64,000 nt of DNA from Enterobacter ludwigii. Lineage in GTDB: Bacteria > Pseudomonadota > Gammaproteobacteria > Enterobacterales > Enterobacteriaceae. The translations under genes were made by a program, and so were the position numbers. The notes below the pieces were generated by a model. That model was not told the DNA's origin, did not search any database, and saw only the letters and a list, made by a program, of their open reading frames with translations. Shown here piece by piece: positions 8,848 to 17,943 of this stretch. How positions within the stretch are numbered: the first letter of the stretch is position 1; each line of letters begins with the position of its first letter. The stretch is taken from contig CP083824.1 of NCBI GenBank assembly GCA_023023105.1, forward strand, positions 2,914,001 through 2,978,000, read 5' to 3'.

Positions 8848-10302
8848 ATGAATAATAAGGGCTCCAGCCTGACCCCGGCTCAGGCGCTGGAAAAACTCGA
8901 CGGACTGTATGAACAGTCCGTCAACGCGCTGCGCAGCGCCATCAGCGAATACATCGAAACAGGGAAACTTCCCGATGAAAAGGCCAGAACCGAGGGCCTT
9001 TTTGTTTATCCATCGCTCTCTGTGACCTGGGACGGTAGCGCCAGTAATACCCCGAAAACCCGCGCCTACGCCCGTTTTACCCACTCCGGCTGCTATAGCA
9101 CCACCGTCACCCGCCCTGCACTGTTCCGCCCCTATCTTGAAGAGCAACTCACGCTGCTGTATCAGGATTACGGCGCGCATATCGCCGTTGAGCCATCGCA
9201 ACATGAAATCCCCTATCCTTATGTCATTGACGGTTCAGCGTTAACCCTTGACCGCTCCATGAGCGCGGGTCTGACCCGCCATTTTCCGACGACAGAGCTT
9301 TCCCAGATTGGCGATGAGACGGCTGACGGCATCTTCCATCCGGCGGAGTACGCTCCTCTGTCGCACTTTGATGCTCGCCGCGTCGACTTCTCCCTGGCGC
9401 GCCTGCGCCACTACACGGGTACGCCCGCTGAACATTTCCAGCCATTTGTGCTGTTTACCAACTACACCCGCTATGTCGACGAGTTTGTGCGCTGGGGCTG
9501 CAGCCAGATCCTCGACCCGGAGAGTCCTTACATCGCGCTTTCCTGCGCGGGTGGGATCTGGATAACCGCAGAGACCGAAGCCCCCGAGCAGGCCATTTCC
9601 GACCTGGCGTGGAAAAAACACCAGATGCCCGCCTGGCACCTGATCACCGCCGACGGGCAGGGGATCACGTTGATTAACATCGGCGTTGGCCCGTCTAATG
9701 CCAAAACCATCTGCGATCATCTTGCGGTATTGCGTCCTGACGTCTGGCTGATGATTGGACACTGCGGCGGGCTGCGTGAAAGCCAGCTGATTGGCGACTA
9801 CGTGCTGGCTCACGCCTATCTGCGTGATGACCATGTACTTGATGCCGTTCTTCCGCCAGATATCCCTATTCCAAGCATCGCCGAAGTACAGCGCGCGCTG
9901 TATGACGCTACCAAAGAGGTCAGCGGCATGCCGGGTGAAGAGGTTAAACAGCGCCTGCGCACCGGTACGGTCGTCACGACGGATGACCGCAACTGGGAGC
10001 TGCGTTACTCCGCCTCTGCGCTGCGCTTCAACCTCAGCCGCGCGGTAGCGATTGATATGGAGAGCGCCACCATTGCCGCACAAGGATATCGCTTCCGCGT
10101 CCCTTACGGCACGCTGCTGTGCGTTTCTGATAAACCGCTGCATGGTGAAATTAAGCTGCCCGGCCAGGCCAACCGTTTTTATGAAGGGGCAATATCCGAA
10201 CATCTGCAAATTGGTATTCGTGCCATTGATTTGCTGAGGGCCGAAGGTGACAAGCTTCATTCCCGCAAGCTACGTACCTTCAACGAGCCGCCATTCCGCT
10301 AA
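8848..10302 (+). CDS. amn: AMP nucleosidase
   Basis: Amn splits AMP into adenine and ribose 5-phosphate in the cytoplasm and so regulates the adenylate pool. The 484-residue length equals E. coli Amn. An N-terminal AMN-specific domain covers about residues 1-165, followed by a phosphorylase-type catalytic domain. That domain includes the glycine-rich GVGPSNAKT and GHCGGLRES loops and the late AIDMESATIAAQGYRF segment that binds the nucleoside. It has its own ribosome site (AAGGAGA) 74 bases after shiA and is probably followed in the same transcript by the aminopeptidase gene, 18 bases on. Confidence 0.96.
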   Translation: MNNKGSSLTPAQALEKLDGLYEQSVNALRSAISEYIETGKLPDEKARTEGLFVYPSLSVTWDGSASNTPKTRAYARFTHSGCYSTTVTRPALFRPYLEEQLTLLYQDYGAHIAVEPSQHEIPYPYVIDGSALTLDRSMSAGLTRHFPTTELSQIGDETADGIFHPAEYAPLSHFDARRVDFSLARLRHYTGTPAEHFQPFVLFTNYTRYVDEFVRWGCSQILDPESPYIALSCAGGIWITAETEAPEQAISDLAWKKHQMPAWHLITADGQGITLINIGVGPSNAKTICDHLAVLRPDVWLMIGHCGGLRESQLIGDYVLAHAYLRDDHVLDAVLPPDIPIPSIAEVQRALYDATKEVSGMPGEEVKQRLRTGTVVTTDDRNWELRYSASALRFNLSRAVAIDMESATIAAQGYRFRVPYGTLLCVSDKPLHGEIKLPGQANRFYEGAISEHLQIGIRAIDLLRAEGDKLHSRKLRTFNEPPFR

Positions 10303-10320
10303 TAACAATAAGGAAAAAAA

Positions 10321-12087
10321 ATGTACTCTACATCACCGTTAGCAGCCCTGCGTCAGTGGCTACAGGAAAACAATCTCGACGGGATGATCGTCCCGCGCGC
10401 GGATGCCTGGCAGAGCGAATACTGCGCGCCTTACGACGAAAAGCTGGCCTGGCTGACAGGTTTTGACGGCTCTGCTGGTCTGGCCCTGGTACTGAAAAAC
10501 AAAGCGTTGCTGTTCGTTGATGGCCGCTATCAGGTTCAGGCCCGCGTTCAGGTGAATACGGATGAGGTTGAGATCCATCATCTGCACAACGAGCCGCTGG
10601 CAGAATGGTTATCCGCAAACGTTGAGGCGGGTACACGTATCGGCTTTGAAGCGCTGCTGATGACCAATACGGAGTTTGAGCAACTCTCTGCTACACCGTG
10701 CAAGCTGGTCCCTCTGAGTGCCTCTCCGTTCGACGTGCTCTGGACCGATCGCCCTGCGGCTCCGGCGGGGCTTATCCGTGAAATGCCGATCGAGATGAGT
10801 GGCGAAAGCAGTGCCGACAAGCGTCAGCGCATCGCCGCAGTGCTGGCTGCAAACAACGCCGATTATCTGGCCGTTACCCTGCCGGACAACATTGCCTGGT
10901 TGTTAAACGTGCGCGGTTCGGATATCCCATACAGCCCGGTTCCCCTCTCCTTTGCCCTTCTGGGCCGGGACGGGAACGTTGAGTGGTTTGTTGACAACAC
11001 TAAGCTCAGCGCCCTTCCGGACGCGGTGCGTAATGCTTTCACCATTGCACCTCAGGACGCCTTTATCGCGCGCTGTCAGCAGAACGCCGAAGGCAAACGG
11101 GTGATGATGGATGCCGGTTCCGCGCCGGTAGCCCTGCGCTTTGCCATTGAGCCACAGGGGGAAATTGTCTGGCAAACCGATCCCATTACCCTGATGAAGT
11201 CCACCAAAAACCCGGTAGAACTGGCAGGATATCGCGAATGCCATCACCAGGACGGTGCCGCATGGGTGAACTTCCTGGCGTGGCTGAGCCGTGAGGTGCC
11301 GCAGCGTGAGGCTGCGGGACACCCCCTGACCGAGCTGGAGGTTCAGGCGCAGCAGCTTGCATTCCGCAAGCAGCAGCCTGGTTTTATTGAACAAAGTTTT
11401 GCGACTATCTCCGCCTCATCCAGCAATGCGGCGATGTGCCACTATCATTCGAGCGAAGACAGCAACAAGCCCATCGGGCATGACCATTTTTACCTGAATG
11501 ATTCCGGCGGTCAGTATGTTAACGGCACCACCGATGCCACGCGGACGCTGGCATGGGGTAAGGTCGCCCCGCAGCAGCGCCTGCACTACACTGCCGTGCT
11601 GAGAGGCTTCCTGTCGCTTATTACCCTGCAGTTCCCTTCCGGGACTCAGGGGCATCAGCTGGATGCGTTTGCGCGTCGCCCGCTATGGGAGATGGGGCTG
11701 GATTACGATCACGGTACGGGGCACGGCGTGGGGCATCAGTTGCTGATCCACGAGAACCCGCATCGTATCGCCAAAAAGGTCAACCCGTGGCCGCTGGTAG
11801 CGGGCAATATCATGACTATCGAACCAGGCTACTATCTCGGCGATAGCCACGGTATTCGTATTGAGAACCAGGTAGAGATTGTTGAAAGCCGCCCAGGATT
11901 CTGCAAATTCTCTTCGCTGACGCTCATCCCTATCGACTTAAGCCAGGTTGAGTTGCATCTGTTGAGCGAGCAGGAAAAACAGTGGCTGGATGAGTATCAC
12001 CAGCAGGTCCGCGAGACCCTCTCACCACTGGTGGAAAGCGATGCACGCCCGTGGCTGGTTGAGGCAACGGCGCCTATTCGCGTGTAA
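10321..12087 (+). CDS. Xaa-Pro aminopeptidase, long M24B type
   Basis: A 588-residue metallopeptidase of the creatinase-like M24 family that removes N-terminal residues before proline. Two creatinase N-terminal domains (about residues 1-310) precede the pita-bread catalytic domain. The five metal ligands can be seen: Asp in YLNDSGGQY, Asp in GTTDATRT, His in HGTGHGVGH, Glu in MTIEPGYY and Glu in RIENQVEI. The length fits the three-domain class seen in eukaryotic APP1 and many proteobacteria, and is longer than E. coli PepP (441 aa). It follows amn closely and ends at a hairpin terminator. Confidence 0.92.
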   Translation: MYSTSPLAALRQWLQENNLDGMIVPRADAWQSEYCAPYDEKLAWLTGFDGSAGLALVLKNKALLFVDGRYQVQARVQVNTDEVEIHHLHNEPLAEWLSANVEAGTRIGFEALLMTNTEFEQLSATPCKLVPLSASPFDVLWTDRPAAPAGLIREMPIEMSGESSADKRQRIAAVLAANNADYLAVTLPDNIAWLLNVRGSDIPYSPVPLSFALLGRDGNVEWFVDNTKLSALPDAVRNAFTIAPQDAFIARCQQNAEGKRVMMDAGSAPVALRFAIEPQGEIVWQTDPITLMKSTKNPVELAGYRECHHQDGAAWVNFLAWLSREVPQREAAGHPLTELEVQAQQLAFRKQQPGFIEQSFATISASSSNAAMCHYHSSEDSNKPIGHDHFYLNDSGGQYVNGTTDATRTLAWGKVAPQQRLHYTAVLRGFLSLITLQFPSGTQGHQLDAFARRPLWEMGLDYDHGTGHGVGHQLLIHENPHRIAKKVNPWPLVAGNIMTIEPGYYLGDSHGIRIENQVEIVESRPGFCKFSSLTLIPIDLSQVELHLLSEQEKQWLDEYHQQVRETLSPLVESDARPWLVEATAPIRV

Positions 12088-12102
12088 TTTCGTGCGGTCT
12101 GG

Positions 12103-12136
12103 TGCCCTCACCCCATCCCTCTCCCACGGGAGAGGG
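12103..12136. repeat. REP-like intergenic palindrome
   Basis: A run of CCCTCACCCCATCCCTCTCC followed by an inverted copy of its end (CTCTCCCACGGGAGAG). This is the form of repeated extragenic element often seen between genes in Enterobacter and relatives. It lies directly after the aminopeptidase stop. No other copy was seen in the window. Confidence 0.6.
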
Positions 12137-12147
12137 AACAAACACTA

Positions 12148-12172
12148 AAAACGGCAACAAGGTTGCCGTTTT
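12148..12172 (+). terminator. Rho-independent terminator of amn-aminopeptidase
   Basis: AACGGCAAC/GTTGCCGTT stem with a two- or three-base loop, followed by a short T run. Confidence 0.75.
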
Positions 12173-12189
12173 GCGTTTACCTTGCGCAG

Positions 12190-12225
12190 AAAAGCAAAAA
12201 GCCTGCTTTAAAAGCAGGCTTCTTA
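12190..12225 (-). terminator. Terminator of the left tRNA-Asn gene
   Basis: On the minus strand GCCTGC and GCAGGC pair around TTTTAAA and are followed by TTTTTGCTTTT. It lies five bases beyond the 3' end of the tRNA. Almost the same hairpin follows the other tRNA-Asn copy. Confidence 0.75.
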
Positions 12226-12310
12226 AATTTGGCTCCTCTGACTGGACTCGAACCAGTGACATACGGATTAACAGTCCGCCGTTCTACCGACTGAACTACA
12301 GAGGAATCGT
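12191..12310 (-). repeat. Inverted repeat, left arm (tRNA-Asn plus terminator)
   Basis: These 120 bases are the reverse complement of 14020-14139 with, by eye, a single mismatch in the spacer between tRNA and hairpin (AAGAAG against AAAAAG). The repeat covers the whole tRNA and its terminator, so the two arms are a recent duplicate or are kept alike by gene conversion. Confidence 0.85.
12230..12305 (-). tRNA. tRNA-Asn (GTT anticodon)
   Basis: The 76-base sequence on the minus strand begins TCCTCTGTAGTTCAGTCGG and ends with encoded CCA. The anticodon loop reads CTGTTAA (GTT), the T arm GGTTCGAGTCC, and the acceptor stem pairs TCCTCTG with CAGAGGA. It is identical to the copy at 14025-14100. 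Confidence 0.98.
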
Positions 12311-12408
12311 GTGAACGGGGCGCATATTATCGAGGCTCCCCAGGGATGTCAAAGGCAGAATGCATATTTCTGATTGTTTGCCGATTTATTCTCCATTTCG
12401 CGCATTTA

Positions 12409-13863
12409 TCAGGCATTCTTCCGTGGATATTTCCACAGCCAGCGCCCACTCACCATACGCCAGTAGAACAACGCCCCGCGCACGGCCCAGTCAAGGAACA
12501 TCCCCAGCCAGACGCCAACCACTCCCCATCCGAGCATCACCCCCAGCGTATAACCCGCGACAACGCGGCAACCCCACATGCCGAGCATCGACACCCACAT
12601 GGCAAAACGGGCATCGCGCGCCCCTTTCAGCCCGGCGGGCAGTACCCATGAAGCCGCCCAGATGGGCATAAAGGCCGCGTTGAGCCAGATAAGGATCTTA
12701 ACAACCTCTTTTACATCGTCTTCGTGGGTATAGAATGAGGCCATTAACCCGGCAAAAGGCGCGCTTCCCCAGGCAATCAACGTTAACCCAATGGTCGACA
12801 ACCAGAATACGTGTCGCAGCTGTCGTTCCGCCTGCCCTATCTGCCCTTTACCGAGTCGTTTACCGGTAATGATGGTCGATGCCGAACCCAGCGCATTACC
12901 AGGCAGGTTAATCAAGGAAGCGATGGAAAAGGCGATAAAGTTACCGGCAATCACGTCGGTCCCCATCCCGGCAACAAACATCTGCGTGAGCAGCTTACCT
13001 CCGTTGAACAATACCGATTCAATACTGGCGGGAATACCAATCCCCATGACTTCCCAGATAATGGCGAAATTAAAGGGGCGGAAATAGCTTTTAAGCGTAA
13101 GCCGCAGCGAGGGGGTAATCCCCGTCATCAGCACACCAAGGATGGCCGCCGCACCGATATAGCGTGAAATGGTTAACCCCAGCCCGGCACCGACGAATCC
13201 CAGCCCATCCCACGAGAACACACCGTAGATCAGTACGCTACTGATGATGATATTCAGGATGTTCATCCCACCGTTAATCAGTAACGGAATTTTGGTGTTG
13301 CCTGCCCCGCGCAGCGCGCCGCTGCCAATCAGCGCAATGGCTGCCGCCGGATAGCTTAAGACCGTCATTTCCAGATAGGTCAGCGCCAGGTCCTTAACCT
13401 CGGCCGTCGCTTCACCCGCGACAAAGTCGATAATCTCTTTACCGAAATAGTGGATCACTGCCGCGAGGATGACTGAAAAAATGGTCATGATCATCAGCGA
13501 CTGGCGTGCCGCCTCACGGGCGCGTTTGGGATCAAGCTTACCCAGGCTAAACGCAACCACCACCGTCGTCCCGAGATCTATGGCGGCGAAGAATGACATC
13601 ACCACCATATTAAAGCTATCCGCCAGCCCGACCCCTGCCATCGCTTCTTTTCCCAGCCAGCTTACCAGGAAGGTACTCAGTACCCCCATTAGCAGAACGC
13701 AGGTATTTTCCAGAAAGATAGGTACCGCAAGAGGGGTGATTTCACGCCAGAACAGAACACGATAACTTTTACGTTTTGCGTACCATGGTGTGCGCGTTAT
13801 CACCTGGCGCAGGGGAGCAGTGACGTTCAAAATGGACCTTAGCGAGAAAAGTTGAAACTCCAT
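12409..13863 (-). CDS. yeeO: MATE family exporter YeeO
   Basis: A 484-residue exporter with twelve hydrophobic helices in two related halves. MATE proteins move drugs or metabolites out of the cell with Na+ or H+; E. coli YeeO exports flavins. Position settles the identity: in E. coli yeeO also lies between two tRNA-Asn genes. The start at 13863 adds about 38 residues ahead of the first helix; a later start is possible. The gene is boxed by the 120-base inverted repeats, so transcription from either tRNA gene runs outward from it. Confidence 0.9.
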   Translation of the reverse strand: MEFQLFSLRSILNVTAPLRQVITRTPWYAKRKSYRVLFWREITPLAVPIFLENTCVLLMGVLSTFLVSWLGKEAMAGVGLADSFNMVVMSFFAAIDLGTTVVVAFSLGKLDPKRAREAARQSLMIMTIFSVILAAVIHYFGKEIIDFVAGEATAEVKDLALTYLEMTVLSYPAAAIALIGSGALRGAGNTKIPLLINGGMNILNIIISSVLIYGVFSWDGLGFVGAGLGLTISRYIGAAAILGVLMTGITPSLRLTLKSYFRPFNFAIIWEVMGIGIPASIESVLFNGGKLLTQMFVAGMGTDVIAGNFIAFSIASLINLPGNALGSASTIITGKRLGKGQIGQAERQLRHVFWLSTIGLTLIAWGSAPFAGLMASFYTHEDDVKEVVKILIWLNAAFMPIWAASWVLPAGLKGARDARFAMWVSMLGMWGCRVVAGYTLGVMLGWGVVGVWLGMFLDWAVRGALFYWRMVSGRWLWKYPRKNA

Positions 13864-14024
13864 TTCAAATAATGAGGGAGAAATGCTAATCCTGCAAAGT
13901 ATTTTCCAGAAAAAGATGTTTGGATTTACAACAAACTGACGACAGAACCAGCAATCGATCGATTTTCCCTAAGATCAGGTTTGACAAAACTTTTTTCGCC
14001 GCTAAGATAAGCCTCCACAACGAT

Positions 14025-14100
14025 TCCTCTGTAGTTCAGTCGGTAGAACGGCGGACTGTTAATCCGTATGTCACTGGTTCGAGTCCAGTCAGAGGAGCCA
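14025..14100 (+). tRNA. tRNA-Asn (GTT anticodon)
   Basis: A 76-base tRNA with CTGTTAA anticodon loop, GGTTCGAGTCC T arm and encoded CCA. It is identical to the copy on the other strand at 12230-12305. Confidence 0.98.
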
Positions 14101-14104
14101 AATT

Positions 14105-14139
14105 TAAAAAGCCTGCTTTTAAAGCAGGCTTTTTGCTTT
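14105..14139 (+). terminator. Terminator of the right tRNA-Asn gene
   Basis: AAAGCCTGC and GCAGGCTTT pair around TTTTAAA and are followed by TTGCTTT, four to five bases after the tRNA. Confidence 0.75.
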
Positions 14140-14155
14140 GCTGGTGAGGGAAAAT

Positions 14156-14491
14156 ATGAACGCTTTGTTTGTCTACGGCACGCTGCGCCCGGGCCACTCT
14201 AACGCACATATCCTTGAAAACATTGGCGGCGAATGGCAGACCGGTTTCGTAACCGGCACGTTCTATGAACGTGGCTGGGGAGCGGCGGCAGATTTTCCGG
14301 GGATCGTCCTCCACCCTGATGGCCCCCGCGTCGAAGGTTATCTGTTTATTTCCGATAACCTTGCCGCACACTGGCAAATGCTGGATGAATTTGAAGACGG
14401 TTATGATCGGGTTGAGGTCATGGTGACCACACCTGACGAGCAACATGTTAAGGCCTGGATCTACCAGCTACAACCGCGCTCTGAGTCATAA
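14156..14491 (+). CDS. Gamma-glutamylcyclotransferase-like (AIG2/YtfP family) protein
   Basis: A 111-residue protein with the family's N-terminal signature FVYGTLRPGHSN, followed by a compact barrel-like fold ending in a VKAWIYQL strand. Relatives include gamma-glutamylcyclotransferases and E. coli YtfP, whose true substrate is unclear. The likely catalytic acid is the glutamate of LDEFEDGYDRV. The start at 14156 follows a GAGGG site and sits just after the tRNA terminator; an upstream GTG in frame would run into the hairpin. It shares a two-way terminator with tmaR. Confidence 0.85.
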   Translation: MNALFVYGTLRPGHSNAHILENIGGEWQTGFVTGTFYERGWGAAADFPGIVLHPDGPRVEGYLFISDNLAAHWQMLDEFEDGYDRVEVMVTTPDEQHVKAWIYQLQPRSES

Positions 14492-14523
14492 AAAAAGGCT
14501 CTCTGTCACCAGAGAGCCTTTTT
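14491..14523. terminator. Bidirectional terminator between AIG2-like gene and tmaR
   Basis: AAAAAAGGCTCTCT and AGAGAGCCTTTTT pair around a GTCACC loop, with A and T runs on both sides, so it can work for both convergent genes. Confidence 0.85.
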
Positions 14524-14538
14524 CACAATTCACTGCGA

Positions 14539-14874
14539 TTACTCGCTTTTTGCTTCGCCGTTCTTGATTTCACCCATCACTTTCAGCTTCTTAGAGATGT
14601 CCCGACGCTCTTTAGACAGCTCGGCATTTTTGATGATGTAATCATCAACACGGTCTTCGTAGTCGCTTTTCATGCTGGCAATGATGCCCTGAATAGCTTC
14701 AACGCTCATGCCTGGCTTAATGTAGTCGCTCAGGTTGTCGAGCAGCAGAACACGTTTCTGGTTGTCACGGATCTTCTTCTCAACGTCCTGGATTTCACGC
14801 TGCAGCTTGTTTTTGCGGCGGAACAGGCGGACGAATTCCAGAACATCCTGGAACGAAGGCTTGGTAGTTTCCAT
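14539..14874 (-). CDS. tmaR: Pole-localizing protein TmaR (DUF496, formerly YeeX)
   Basis: A 111-residue, highly charged, mostly coiled-coil protein, nearly the same as E. coli YeeX/TmaR. TmaR clusters at one cell pole and recruits enzyme I of the sugar phosphotransferase system; its tyrosine 72 is phosphorylated. Here Tyr72 is present in the segment [10 protein letters not shown] central [14 protein letters not shown] stretch interrupts the coils. It is a single gene. Confidence 0.94.
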   Translation of the reverse strand: METTKPSFQDVLEFVRLFRRKNKLQREIQDVEKKIRDNQKRVLLLDNLSDYIKPGMSVEAIQGIIASMKSDYEDRVDDYIIKNAELSKERRDISKKLKVMGEIKNGEAKSE

Positions 14875-15032
14875 TTTTACACCCCTGATAATGTGAGATT
14901 CGGATTCGTTAAAGCAACCGTTGTAACATTAACCTTACTGACAGCGGCCGCGAATGACAATGAGTATATCGTTTAAAGCTATCATAACCCCAATTGCTGC
15001 TGAATCGAAGCAGCAGGCGTCACATCCGCGTT

Positions 15033-16091
15033 TTATTTGCGCAGTGCGCGGCAAATCAGGTGTGATATCAGCTCAAGCTGTCGCGCCAGTTCCATGCTCA
15101 GCCAGACATAGCCATGAATAGGTGTTTCGGCCACGTTATCGCTCTGGCGTTCGTTGATTAACTGCTTCAGCTCAGCGACGATCTCATTCAGACGCTCGCT
15201 GTTCGCCAGTATAGGCTGTGGGTTACCTTCGTAGAGCGCATGGGCGATGGTCAGCAGAGTTTGCTGCGTCATCTGCTGTGTCTCCTTGAGGGTCTGTGCG
15301 TTAAGCATCAACAGATGGCTCGGGCGAGAAGCCCAGTGCGCGTTAATTTGCAGTTCGAGCATGCAGACCAGATTGCGGCTTACCGTCTGGATAGCTTCGA
15401 AAATCGCTTTCTGAATATGGGTTTCTTTGCTGGCCGGGGTAATCAGACCACGCATTTTGACTACATCGTTAAGGATGGCTTGCAGATGCTTTTCCAGCCT
15501 GGGGCGCTCAACCAGATTAGGGGAAAAACCAGCCTGATAGACGCGGTTAAACGCGGTGACGTAGTTGGCCATCTGAATACGCCAGTGCAGAAAAGCACGC
15601 TGCGGCCAGATACCGGTAAAGAGCATGGCCAGCAGTGACCCCAGGATAACATCCCCGCTTCGCCACAGCGCCGTGGTCATATCCCCGGCAGGGGCACCGA
15701 CAACCACCGCGAGAGTAATCCCGATCAGCAGCGCCTGATACGGTCTTTTGCCCAACGCCAGCCAGCCGCACAGGAACATGGCGGCACCGCACCATGCCAG
15801 CATGACCGGAAACGAAATCAGCTCCAGCTTCAGGGCGATAAGCCCGAGAGCCGAGCCTAAAACGGTCCCACCAATTCGCTCGAAGGCGCGAGGAACAACG
15901 TTTCCCCAAAACGAGATGGGCCCCATCACCACTACCAGCGTGATCAGCGGCCACGTTCCTTCCGGAACATCCAGCAAGCGGACAAGGACAAACGTCAACA
16001 CGAACGCCAGCGCGATGCGACACCCATGCACCACTCGGTAATGTTTGTACAACCGAATTTCAAAAGGGGTTAATGATTTGTCGGGACGCAC
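15033..16091 (-). CDS. yeeA: FUSC family inner-membrane protein YeeA
   Basis: A 352-residue member of the FUSC/aromatic-acid exporter-like family. Two blocks of N-terminal helices (about residues 15-165) include the conserved GPISFWGNVVPRAFERIGGT segment, and a soluble helical C-terminal half follows. I chose the GTG at 16091 because it gives the E. coli length and an opening like that of E. coli YeeA (RPDKSLTPFEIR against RADKSLSPFEIR). A start 24 bases further upstream is possible. Function is not established; relatives export aromatic acids. Confidence 0.88.
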   Translation of the reverse strand: MRPDKSLTPFEIRLYKHYRVVHGCRIALAFVLTFVLVRLLDVPEGTWPLITLVVVMGPISFWGNVVPRAFERIGGTVLGSALGLIALKLELISFPVMLAWCGAAMFLCGWLALGKRPYQALLIGITLAVVVGAPAGDMTTALWRSGDVILGSLLAMLFTGIWPQRAFLHWRIQMANYVTAFNRVYQAGFSPNLVERPRLEKHLQAILNDVVKMRGLITPASKETHIQKAIFEAIQTVSRNLVCMLELQINAHWASRPSHLLMLNAQTLKETQQMTQQTLLTIAHALYEGNPQPILANSERLNEIVAELKQLINERQSDNVAETPIHGYVWLSMELARQLELISHLICRALRK

Positions 16092-16183
16092 ACCCGCTCT
16101 CCAGCTACACGGCAAACCACAATTGTACTGTGTTTTCAGCCGGGCGGATCACACCCGACTGAAAAACCCTTCATTTAGCAGGC

Positions 16184-16657
16184 TTAAACCGTTTTATGCT
16201 CAACGGCGATAAACATTTCGATATCCCAGTAGCCGTCTGCGTTGCCATCATTAAGATAGCGCTCGAAACAGGGTTTAGGGGCAATCTGGTATTTATTGTC
16301 CTGTAGAAGGGAGTTGAAGAATTGATACCACGGGGTCGCAAAGTCGTAGTTTTCCACGCGCGCCATCGCCACGGCATAATCACCGGCCACGATTTCCGTC
16401 ATCATGACGCCTTCGCTGTTTTCCGGAATAACGAAATCGTCCGGTACCGTCACAGCAGTATCACAGCGCAATTTTTCTGCCGGAACTTCATCCGGGTTAT
16501 CGTAATAAACTGCAACCCACTCAAGCGGCTGAATGTGGCGACCGTCCACCCACATCACCAGCTGTTCAAAGCCCTGTTTTACCGTTTGTTCCCACGGTCC
16601 AACCAAATGAAAACCGGCAATCTTACGTTTCTGTTGCTGCTTAATGCTGTAGTCCAT
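16184..16657 (-). CDS. sbmC: DNA gyrase inhibitor SbmC (GyrI)
   Basis: A 157-residue GyrI-like protein, the same length as E. coli SbmC. It binds gyrase and protects cells from gyrase poisons such as microcin B17 and CcdB. The conserved [19 protein letters not shown] and [12 protein letters not shown] blocks are present. The start [11 protein letters not shown] is chosen over an upstream ATG because it fits the family and follows a GGTGGAGG site. An imperfect LexA box overlaps the promoter region, in line with SOS induction in E. coli. Confidence 0.95.
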   Translation of the reverse strand: MDYSIKQQQKRKIAGFHLVGPWEQTVKQGFEQLVMWVDGRHIQPLEWVAVYYDNPDEVPAEKLRCDTAVTVPDDFVIPENSEGVMMTEIVAGDYAVAMARVENYDFATPWYQFFNSLLQDNKYQIAPKPCFERYLNDGNADGYWDIEMFIAVEHKTV

Positions 16658-16674
16658 GCTGCCTCCACCCATTA

Positions 16675-16690
16675 CTGTATATTTATACAC
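16675..16690. promoter_or_regulatory. LexA (SOS) box upstream of sbmC, one half imperfect
   Basis: CTGT-ATATTTAT-ACAC, with an AT-rich core, 18 bases before the sbmC start. The consensus is CTGT-N8-ACAG, so the last base differs. sbmC of E. coli is a known LexA target. Confidence 0.65.
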
Positions 16691-16776
16691 TATAAAGCAG
16701 ATTTTAACTGTTCAGCAAACGAAGAGTGTTTATTATGTGAGCAGACTCGCAACCCTGCCAGTCTGCTCATCTGCAG

Positions 16777-17943
16777 TTAGAGCGTGTGGTGCAGATAATC
16801 GCTCAGGCGTGAGAACAGGCCGCCTTTATCAACGGCTTCCAGCGTCACCAGCGGCCAGTGTGCAACCACTTTGTCACGGTCATAGAGCTGAATCTCCCCA
16901 ACCCGCTGATGCGCAGCAATCGGTGCTTCCAGCTCTTTTTTATCCAGCACATATTTGGCTTTGATGTTCGGGACTTCCGCTTTTGGCAGCGCCAGCCAGA
17001 AGTCCTGGTCGGTACCCAGTTTCACCTGCTCCTTATCGCCGTACCAGATACGCTCTGTACCTACTTTTTTACCGTTTTGCAGGATCTGCACCGTATCGAA
17101 ATTCTGCTGCCCCCAGTGCAGCAGTTTACGGGCCTGGTCCTCACGCCCTTTCGGACTGTCGGCCCCCATCACCACCGCGATTAAACGGCGCTGCCCATCA
17201 ACCGCGGAAGCAATCAGATTAAAACCTGCGCCCGAGGTGTGCCCCGTTTTAAGTCCATCTACGTTCATGGTTTTATCCCACAGCAGGCCGTTACGGTTTT
17301 GCTGGGTGATCCCGTTCCAGGTGAGGCTCTTTTCACTGTACATATGGTAAAAATCAGGTTCGCCATGAATGATGGCCCGGGAGAGGACGGCCAGGTCATA
17401 AGCGGAACTGTGCTGTCCTGGCGCATCCAGCCCATGAACGGTTTCGAAATGGGTATCGCGCAGGTTCAGCTTTTGCACATAGTCGTTCATCATCTTCACA
17501 AACTGCGGCTGCCCGCCCGCCACGTGATCGGCCAGCGCCACGCAGGCATCGTTACCGGAATCCACAATCAGACCACGGCTCAGGTCGCGCACGGTGACGC
17601 GATCGCCCTCTTTCAGAAACATCAGCGACGAACCGTCAAAAACCGGGTTGCCTTTTGCCCAGGCATCGCGCCCGACGGTAACAACGTCATCGGGCGAAAT
17701 ACGATGGCTATCAATGGCCCGATCAACCACATACCCCGTCATCAGCTTGGTCAGGCTTGCCGGATTACGTTGTTGATGTTCGTTGCCCGCCGTTAAGATT
17801 TGACCAGTCGTGTAATCCATCAGCACCCAGGAGCCAGCCTGAATAGCAGGAGGCTGCGGCGAAAAATCCAGTGGTTCGGCCGCAAAAGCAGATGAGACAC
17901 TCGAAGCGAGTAAAGAAACAGCAATAAACAGACGGCGTTTCAA
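16777..17943 (-). CDS. dacD: D-alanyl-D-alanine carboxypeptidase DacD (PBP6b)
   Basis: A 388-residue low-mass penicillin-binding protein that trims the terminal D-Ala from peptidoglycan stem peptides in the periplasm. After a signal peptide ending AFAA the three active-site motifs appear in order: SLTK (Ser63, Lys66), SGN in VDSGNDA, and KTG in LKTGHTSG. A beta-sheet C-terminal domain and an amphipathic membrane-anchoring tail ending RLSDYLHHTL follow. In E. coli the next gene is sbcB; here the prophage lies between them. Confidence 0.95.
   Translation of the reverse strand: MKRRLFIAVSLLASSVSSAFAAEPLDFSPQPPAIQAGSWVLMDYTTGQILTAGNEHQQRNPASLTKLMTGYVVDRAIDSHRISPDDVVTVGRDAWAKGNPVFDGSSLMFLKEGDRVTVRDLSRGLIVDSGNDACVALADHVAGGQPQFVKMMNDYVQKLNLRDTHFETVHGLDAPGQHSSAYDLAVLSRAIIHGEPDFYHMYSEKSLTWNGITQQNRNGLLWDKTMNVDGLKTGHTSGAGFNLIASAVDGQRRLIAVVMGADSPKGREDQARKLLHWGQQNFDTVQILQNGKKVGTERIWYGDKEQVKLGTDQDFWLALPKAEVPNIKAKYVLDKKELEAPIAAHQRVGEIQLYDRDKVVAHWPLVTLEAVDKGGLFSRLSDYLHHTL

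Larger units (their letters stand above)
14020..14139 (+). repeat. Inverted repeat, right arm (tRNA-Asn plus terminator)
   Basis: Partner of 12191-12310; see that entry. The arms are about 1.7 kb apart with yeeO between them. Confidence 0.85.

Noticed and set aside
9241..10260. Antisense open frame of 339 codons inside amn
   Set aside because: amn is certain from its motifs and length. Long open antisense frames are common in GC-rich enteric genes with this codon bias; the translation shows no domain and no ribosome site.
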